64,000 nt of DNA from Carallia brachiata (lineage: Eukaryota > Streptophyta > Magnoliopsida > Malpighiales > Rhizophoraceae). Positions 58,797 to 64,000 of the stretch are shown here, piece by piece. The stretch's first letter is position 1. Each line of letters starts with the position of its first letter. The stretch is from NCBI GenBank assembly GCA_021464245.1, contig JADCRB010000068.1, positions 2,283,797 through 2,347,796 of the forward strand. The letters run 5' to 3'. The notes beneath the pieces were generated by a model. It was given only the letters and a program-made list of their open reading frames with translations, was not told the origin of the DNA and ran no database searches. The position numbers and the translations under genes were made by a program.

Positions 58797-59644
58797 TTAA
58801 AAATATTAGTTTTCGTTTAAAATATAACGATCGTAATTTCTCTCAGAACAAAACTTAAAACAATTCATCTAAGATATATAACTGTACTCTATTAGAAAAC
58901 CTTTAAACCCATATAGCTAAATCATACAATCTTGTCGTACTAAAGACAACAAATATAATTTTTTATTAAAAAATATAATTATATTTATATTTTGTGTAAG
59001 AATCTCTTTTTTAAGAAAAAAAAATTTTAACTTATATCATGTAAGATTTACATTTTAAATTATAATGTAATACTCATTTAATTTTAAATTTTAATCTTAT
59101 TATTTTATATTTTATAAATATAATTATATTTTTTTAATAAAATGTTGCATTTGTTGTGACAATATGGTGAATTTATATAGTTATTATGTATGACGTTAAA
59201 ATCAAGCTTACGTCATATATCTGTTTCCTAATTTTAGTATAATTTGTTACGATAACCTATTGAAACTTCTTGATTGACATTGAGTTTCGTTGACTATACT
59301 TTTCTTTATTTGTCTTGCAAGCTCCGTATGGCACAAAATGTCATTAAGCATCCGCAGGAGGCAGCTATGATCGTCTTTGACTTTGAATAATCCATAGCAA
59401 CGGCTAGTTGGTGGTTATTAGTATCTCTTAAATAAGATGCGACTTTCTGATTGAGAAGTCATTATTATCGTAACAGAAATAATATTAAATCCAAATCTTT
59501 TTTGATTTTGTAACCGTTACCAGGTAATTAGTAATAAAGAAAATAATGATCCAGTAAGTCGGTGTGAGGTTTCTGAAGTGGCATGAAATCTATGTCCAAA
59601 CTGTTATTATCGTGAAAAAAGATAGAGCAAACACGTGTGTCTTA

Positions 59645-59815
59645 AATATTTTTGTTTCGATTAATATTTTAATTAAAATTAAAATTAAAATTTTAAAAAT
59701 AAAATTGATAATTTTTAAAATATAAAAATAATAAATATTTTTTTAAAAATTATTAATTTTATTTTTAAAATTTTAATTTTAATTTTAATTTCAATTAAAA
59801 TACTGCTCAAAAAAA
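59645..59815. repeat. Near-perfect foldback, about 170 bp
   Basis: Left arm ttaattaaaattaaaattaa and onward pairs with a right arm running to ttttaatttcaattaa around a short AT centre. Non-coding; same family as the foldbacks at 7.2 kb and 58.5 kb. Confidence 0.65.
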
Positions 59816-59977
59816 TTCACGTCCGATATATATTTTTTTTTTCTAAAAGATAAGGGCTCGATTCCTAAATAGGACGCCTCAGGGCCCAGGCCTTCCGTTT
59901 AAGAAATCTAGGCAGCGATAAAAAAACGCGAGAAAGTGAGTTGGCTAATCGACTTGGGCGTTACCCATTTATATATT

Positions 59978-60199
59978 AAAAAAAGTTACATTACCTAAAA
60001 AAGAATTACTTGAAATTCTGTCTGAATGTAACTACTTGTATTTGATGTGTAATTAACTAGATTTCATATGTAAAAAAACGACAATAATTTTTTTTTTTTC
60101 GTTTTAGTTGTATTTAGAATTCAGATGATTGTCAAATACAAACAGTTGCATTCAGACAGTATTTCTGATAAATTTTTGTCTGAAAATATAATGAAGCTC
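59978..60199. mobile_element. Mutator-like MITE, 222 bp, sister of the 58571 element
   Basis: Flanked by ttatatatt at 59969-59977 and 60200-60208 (9 bp). Internal sequence follows the 58571 element throughout (agttacattacct, ctagatttcatatg, aattcagatgattg, cagtatttctgayaaatttt). R2 has an uninterrupted site (catttagatatttcc near 52495). Confidence 0.8.
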
Positions 60200-60214
60200 T
60201 TATATATTTCCTAA

Positions 60215-63200
60215 TCTCATTGTGCCAGAGGCCTAGATCACGACACGAAAAAGGCTTTCCCGCTCCTCCTCCACTCCTCCCTTTTCTCTTTCTTCTCCTT
60301 CTTCTCTACTTTCTTTTTTAATACTGAAAGCATTCTTGGGTGTTTCTTGAAATATCCTTTAATTCTAAGCTTCTTTTATTTTCTGTGCTTCTTTAATTTG
60401 TACTTTCTCTCGTCGGCGTTTTCTTGACGCAAATCTATGGTTATTTAGTTATGGTGTCGCTGTGGGCGATTTAACAATGTGGTTTTGGGCGTTGTCGGGT
60501 TGTTCCAAGAACGAGATTCACGTTAGTACCAGAAGAGCACAGAATTGCATACCACAATTTCCGTTGGAATTTTCGCAGTCACGAAGATGATTGCTCTTAA
60601 AACTCAACTCTATTACATTACGATAATTTATTATTATTGTTATTCTTTTTTTCTACATTTTATCTGACACCAAAATCGATCAATGTTTTTATTTTCTTGA
60701 AAATTCTTGTACTGTTTTCATTGTATTTTCCAATTTCTGATAAAAAAACTGAATTTTCTTTTTTTTTAGAAAGATCTTTTGGATATTTTTTTTGGCTTTT
60801 CTCTCTGTCTGTTTTTTTTTTTTTTTGTGAAAAAAAAAATCTGAGGCTTTTCTTGAACAGAAAACGACACTGGAACATGCACTTATTTTGCTGTTATGCA
60901 GGAAAATTCAAGGATGAAGAACACGAATCCTTTTTCGTTTTGAACTGCTATGGTTCCAGGTGCTTGTAAGCCTTAAACAGAATTTTTTTTTTCGAGGAAA
61001 AATCAATATGCAGCCGATGAGTGCCAACGCTGTACGTTGCAAGTTAAGTTTACGTTCATATCCATTCCATTAAGGTTTTGAAATATTAAATTCAATTGTA
61101 ATTTGGTTTTGCTGAAGTTACTCACTATTGATGGTTTAAGATTTTAATTGTGGTTTGCTTTGCTGTTGATCAGCCTGAAAGATTCACAAGAAGCATGGAA
61201 GATGTTTTCTTCCCTTGAGAGAAGTGGCAAAATGACGAGGGGTCTTCAATTTGGGAGAGCAATCTCCAAAGGTGCCAGTGGAGGTGCAGTATTGGGTAAA
61301 AAAAGGTAACATGCCATTATATATGTATTTGTAGATATACTTTTACATTTTCCCTTTTTTGTGTTTGATAATTGTTAATGCAAAGAATGTATTTCTGTGT
61401 TCCTGGTTGGGTAATTATCCTCTTTTTTTTTTTTTTTAATGCTTTTAACATGTTTCCATTTTTTGTTAATTTTCGGTGGAAAGAAGGTGTACTGCAGTGA
61501 TAAGAAAGAACTTATCATCACAAAAACTGAATGAAGTTGGTGTCAAAATAGTGGAGAATACAAAGGATATACATCTCTGCTTTCTTAACTTTGTGGCTGA
61601 GTTTGTTTTCAGATCCAGGATTTTGAAAAGAGAATGGACAATCCTCTGCCAAATGGACATGGTGGGAGGCAAGTACTTTTTCTTTTCTTTTTCTTTTTCT
61701 TTCTTTTTTTCAGCACACCTAAGGCTAAGTGTCTTTTTTAATATTTATTTTGATTTTCTCTCATGTTGTAATTTATCCTGTAGGTCGCCTTTTCCTTTGA
61801 GAGTATCATATCCTTATCCTGAATGTTGTATGAACATGTTGGTTCAATTGAATTGGACAAAATTTGAAATAATGTTTGGTATGTTTCTGAGAACGTTAGT
61901 TCAAACTAACTTCAGATTGAAATTTTAGAGTGGTATGTTGGTAAATATGTGGCAGATAGACAGAAACCAAATTTATTAGGGGCATATATAGGCTCTTTTT
62001 TTGCTAGTGGCAAAGTGTTAATTTCTTTCTTTGCATGTTTTTTATGTCAGATTAATCTATAATTATAATGGAAAACGCAGACTGCAAATTTAAAGCATAA
62101 TTTGTGTGTGCATGGGCGTTGCCAAGGCAAGCAGAATCCATTTATTCACTGTCTATTGTGATTTTTGAACTGCTCTCAATCTCAAGCCAGGTTAAAATAT
62201 CTTCGTTTCTCTTGCTTTGCATTTGTAAGATATTCATGTATTTACTTCATTACTTTTTTCTGTAGCTTTTTCTTTTTATATGCATTGATGTTGTTTGTGG
62301 GAGCTGGAACAAAGTTATTTCTTTGCTTCTCTCAGCTCCCTTTCACCTAGCATAAACAAACTGATGACAGTGAAATTACAGTTGAAACTTTGCTAAATCA
62401 CTGATGTCCTAAAACTTTGGTTCTAATAATGGTGAGGGTGAAGCCACAAGAGCAGAGCTCTTAGGGGAGGTTCGGGTTTCAAACAGCAGCCTCTCCCAAA
62501 TTCCCACAAAATGTGGCTTTAATCCCGACACACAAGAAAAAAAAGCCAAAAGGTAAGGGTGAAGGGGAAGTAATCTTCATTTAAGCTAGTGCAAGATGCT
62601 CAGAATTTTCCTTCCGACATCCTGAATATCTTCTTTTGTGCAGATGCTACCTGCAAGTGGCAGGAATTGCACAAGGAAGTTCTTAAGGAATCAGTTTTTG
62701 TGCTATTTTATGCCTTTACCAAAGTTTTGGGAACTTGTAATATAAGGTGTATTTAAAATATGCTTGCAAGAATGCCATGAAAACCTCTTGCTTTAATTGG
62801 GTATGTATCTGATATTAACTTATTGTCTCACAATAATTCTAACGAGATGAGGTCTGTTTGGATTCAGTTCTATTCGTGTGTAGCGTAATCTAGCTTTTCA
62901 ATGGCAGTTGGATAGGAAGAGTCTAGGTTTTCATGTCAAGGATGTTGATGAACACCTCCCTAATTTTCATATCACAAAAGCATAGTCTCCTTGGCAATAA
63001 TCAGAAAATTAAAGTGAGTTTTCTATTTCTTTTCTGCCATCATTTGTTTTCTCATTGACCTGTTTTTAGTGTTTTTTTTTTCCCTACGTCCAACGTGGAA
63101 TAAATGAAAAAATTCTTTGCACGTTTGATGTTATCTGATAAGGTTCAACAAAGCATGCTTTGGACCCTGTTAATCTGCTGTTTTATGCCTTGAGAAAGCA

Positions 63201-63640
63201 CTAACAGCAAAACTTATTCTTTCCTCTTTCCTCCCCTTGTTTCATGTTTCTTACTTGTCCTTTTTTTAACTCCGAAATTAGAGAGATAATGTACTGAGAA
63301 GATTCAACAAAATTTAGCGAAAATGGCTATCTTGGCTGCAAGAACATAAATTATATGGCTTGTTGGTGAAAAGAAAAGTTCAAATGGTTGGTCCAGTCAA
63401 CAAGGGGAAAGTCATCCATGCCAAAGCTGTTGATTTACACTCAGATGTATCCTTCTTCATATTTTTAGCAGCTCCATTGTAACTGTGGGTCCTGTGATTT
63501 TTTTTTATTTTGCTTTTTGTTGTTGACTGAACATTTCAAAGTTTCTACCATGACAGGGTTTTGCGGGATGCCAGCGTGTTTCAAGGTACAGCTTTAGAGT
63601 CATATACTGGTAGCTCTACTGTCAGAGAATGATCGTGAGT
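60215..63640 (+). other. 5' part of an unidentified gene-like locus
   Basis: A pyrimidine-rich leader (60215-60310) is followed by segments that look like exons. 60901-60959 is preceded by ttatgcag. About 61173-61305 runs from a cag acceptor to an aaaaaag donor and reads LKDSQEAWKMFSSLERSG then KMTRGLQFGRAISKGASGG. About 61613-61668 follows ttttcag, reads IQDFEKRMDNPLPNGHGG and ends at a GC donor (GGGAG|GCAAGT). A segment after 61490 reads KNLSSQKLNEVGVKIVENTK in a frame that does not join cleanly. I do not recognise the family and cannot assemble a complete frame. It may be a real gene entering from the left or a decayed one. A diverged, repeat-like stretch with gaggttcgggtttcaaac lies at 62430-62550. 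Confidence 0.35.
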
Positions 63641-64000
63641 TGTAACTTCCCTCAATTCCTCGTAGCTGTAATTATTAATGAATGTTAATGTCTATACCCG
63701 TGCCACCACTTAAACATTTTGCAATAAGATGAGTTTCAGGTGAATGACAGGAGAAACCACTGTTTGATCTTTTCATCATGCAGTGGTTCTTTGCCGGATT
63801 TTCCTTGATTACCACATTCCATCCTCTTGTTTTCCGCAGCTGAATGTTCCATATGTTATGTGCCTATCCTATTTCAGAACAGTATTCTATATGTTTCTCT
63901 TGCAAGTATATGCATGGCATTTCAATTTACCTTAATGTCATGTTCACTGTTTAACTAGAATCATAGCTACATGTGTGTTCGCATTCTCTTGACTTGAATT

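Larger units (their letters stand above)
52958..60745 (+). repeat. R3, second full copy of the large duplication (carries CRRSP pseudogene)
   Basis: Collinear with R2 from cgcagatcttggcatattga at the left to gtattttccaatttctgat at the right. It contains the defective CRRSP, one SINE and two Mutator-like MITEs, and lacks the retroposon, LINE, solo LTR and hAT insertions of R2. Non-coding sequence between these shows nothing else. Confidence 0.85.

Overview
This window is nuclear DNA of a flowering plant, almost certainly a eudicot. The genes have many GT-AG introns, intergenic DNA is very AT-rich, and plant-specific families (B-box proteins, DUF26 cysteine-rich secretory proteins, U-type cyclins) sit among hAT and Mutator MITEs, SINEs, a Helitron and a solo LTR. 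Many open frames here are intronic or repeat-derived and are not genes.

Left part (1 to 30.8 kb): a gene-dense ancestral block. In order it holds the 3' half of a CCCH zinc-finger gene (+), PEX22 (-), cyclin CYCU1-1 (-), a 13-exon EXS-domain membrane protein gene (-), a disabled B-box/CCT gene (+), an intact BBX30/BBX31-type B-box microProtein (-) and a GT31/DUF604 glycosyltransferase (+). From memory, this order matches Arabidopsis chromosome 3 near At3g21810 to At3g21890 (C3H40, PEX22, CYCU1-1, COL12, BBX31) followed by the CRRSP cluster. The DUF604 gene fits the sister block near At4g15240.

Right part (31 to 64 kb): a repeat-rich CRRSP (DUF26) region. A relic CRRSP lies at 31.3 kb, an intact one at 34.1 kb and a second intact one at 45.5 kb. 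A close duplicate at 55.3 kb has its signal-peptide exon start out of frame with the mature domain. The last two sit in a large direct duplication (R2, about 39.9-52.96 kb; R3, about 52.96-60.75 kb), with a partial third copy (R1) at 36.5-37.4 kb. Later insertions with clear target-site duplications and an empty counterpart in the other copy give a relative history: two hAT MITEs, a 5'-truncated LINE, a poly(A) retroposon, SINEs, Mutator-like MITEs and a 2.1-kb solo LTR. A 2.4-kb non-autonomous Helitron lies between R1 and R2. The last 3.5 kb resembles the 5' part of a gene I do not recognise.

Points of interest are a 140-bp tandem triplication that copies one exon boundary of the EXS gene, three (perhaps four) GC-AG introns in neighbouring genes, reading-frame breaks in four conserved genes while adjacent genes are clean, and loss of the full-length B-box/CCT protein next to an intact B-box microProtein. 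No CRISPR array, rRNA, true tRNA gene or bacterial-style operon was seen.
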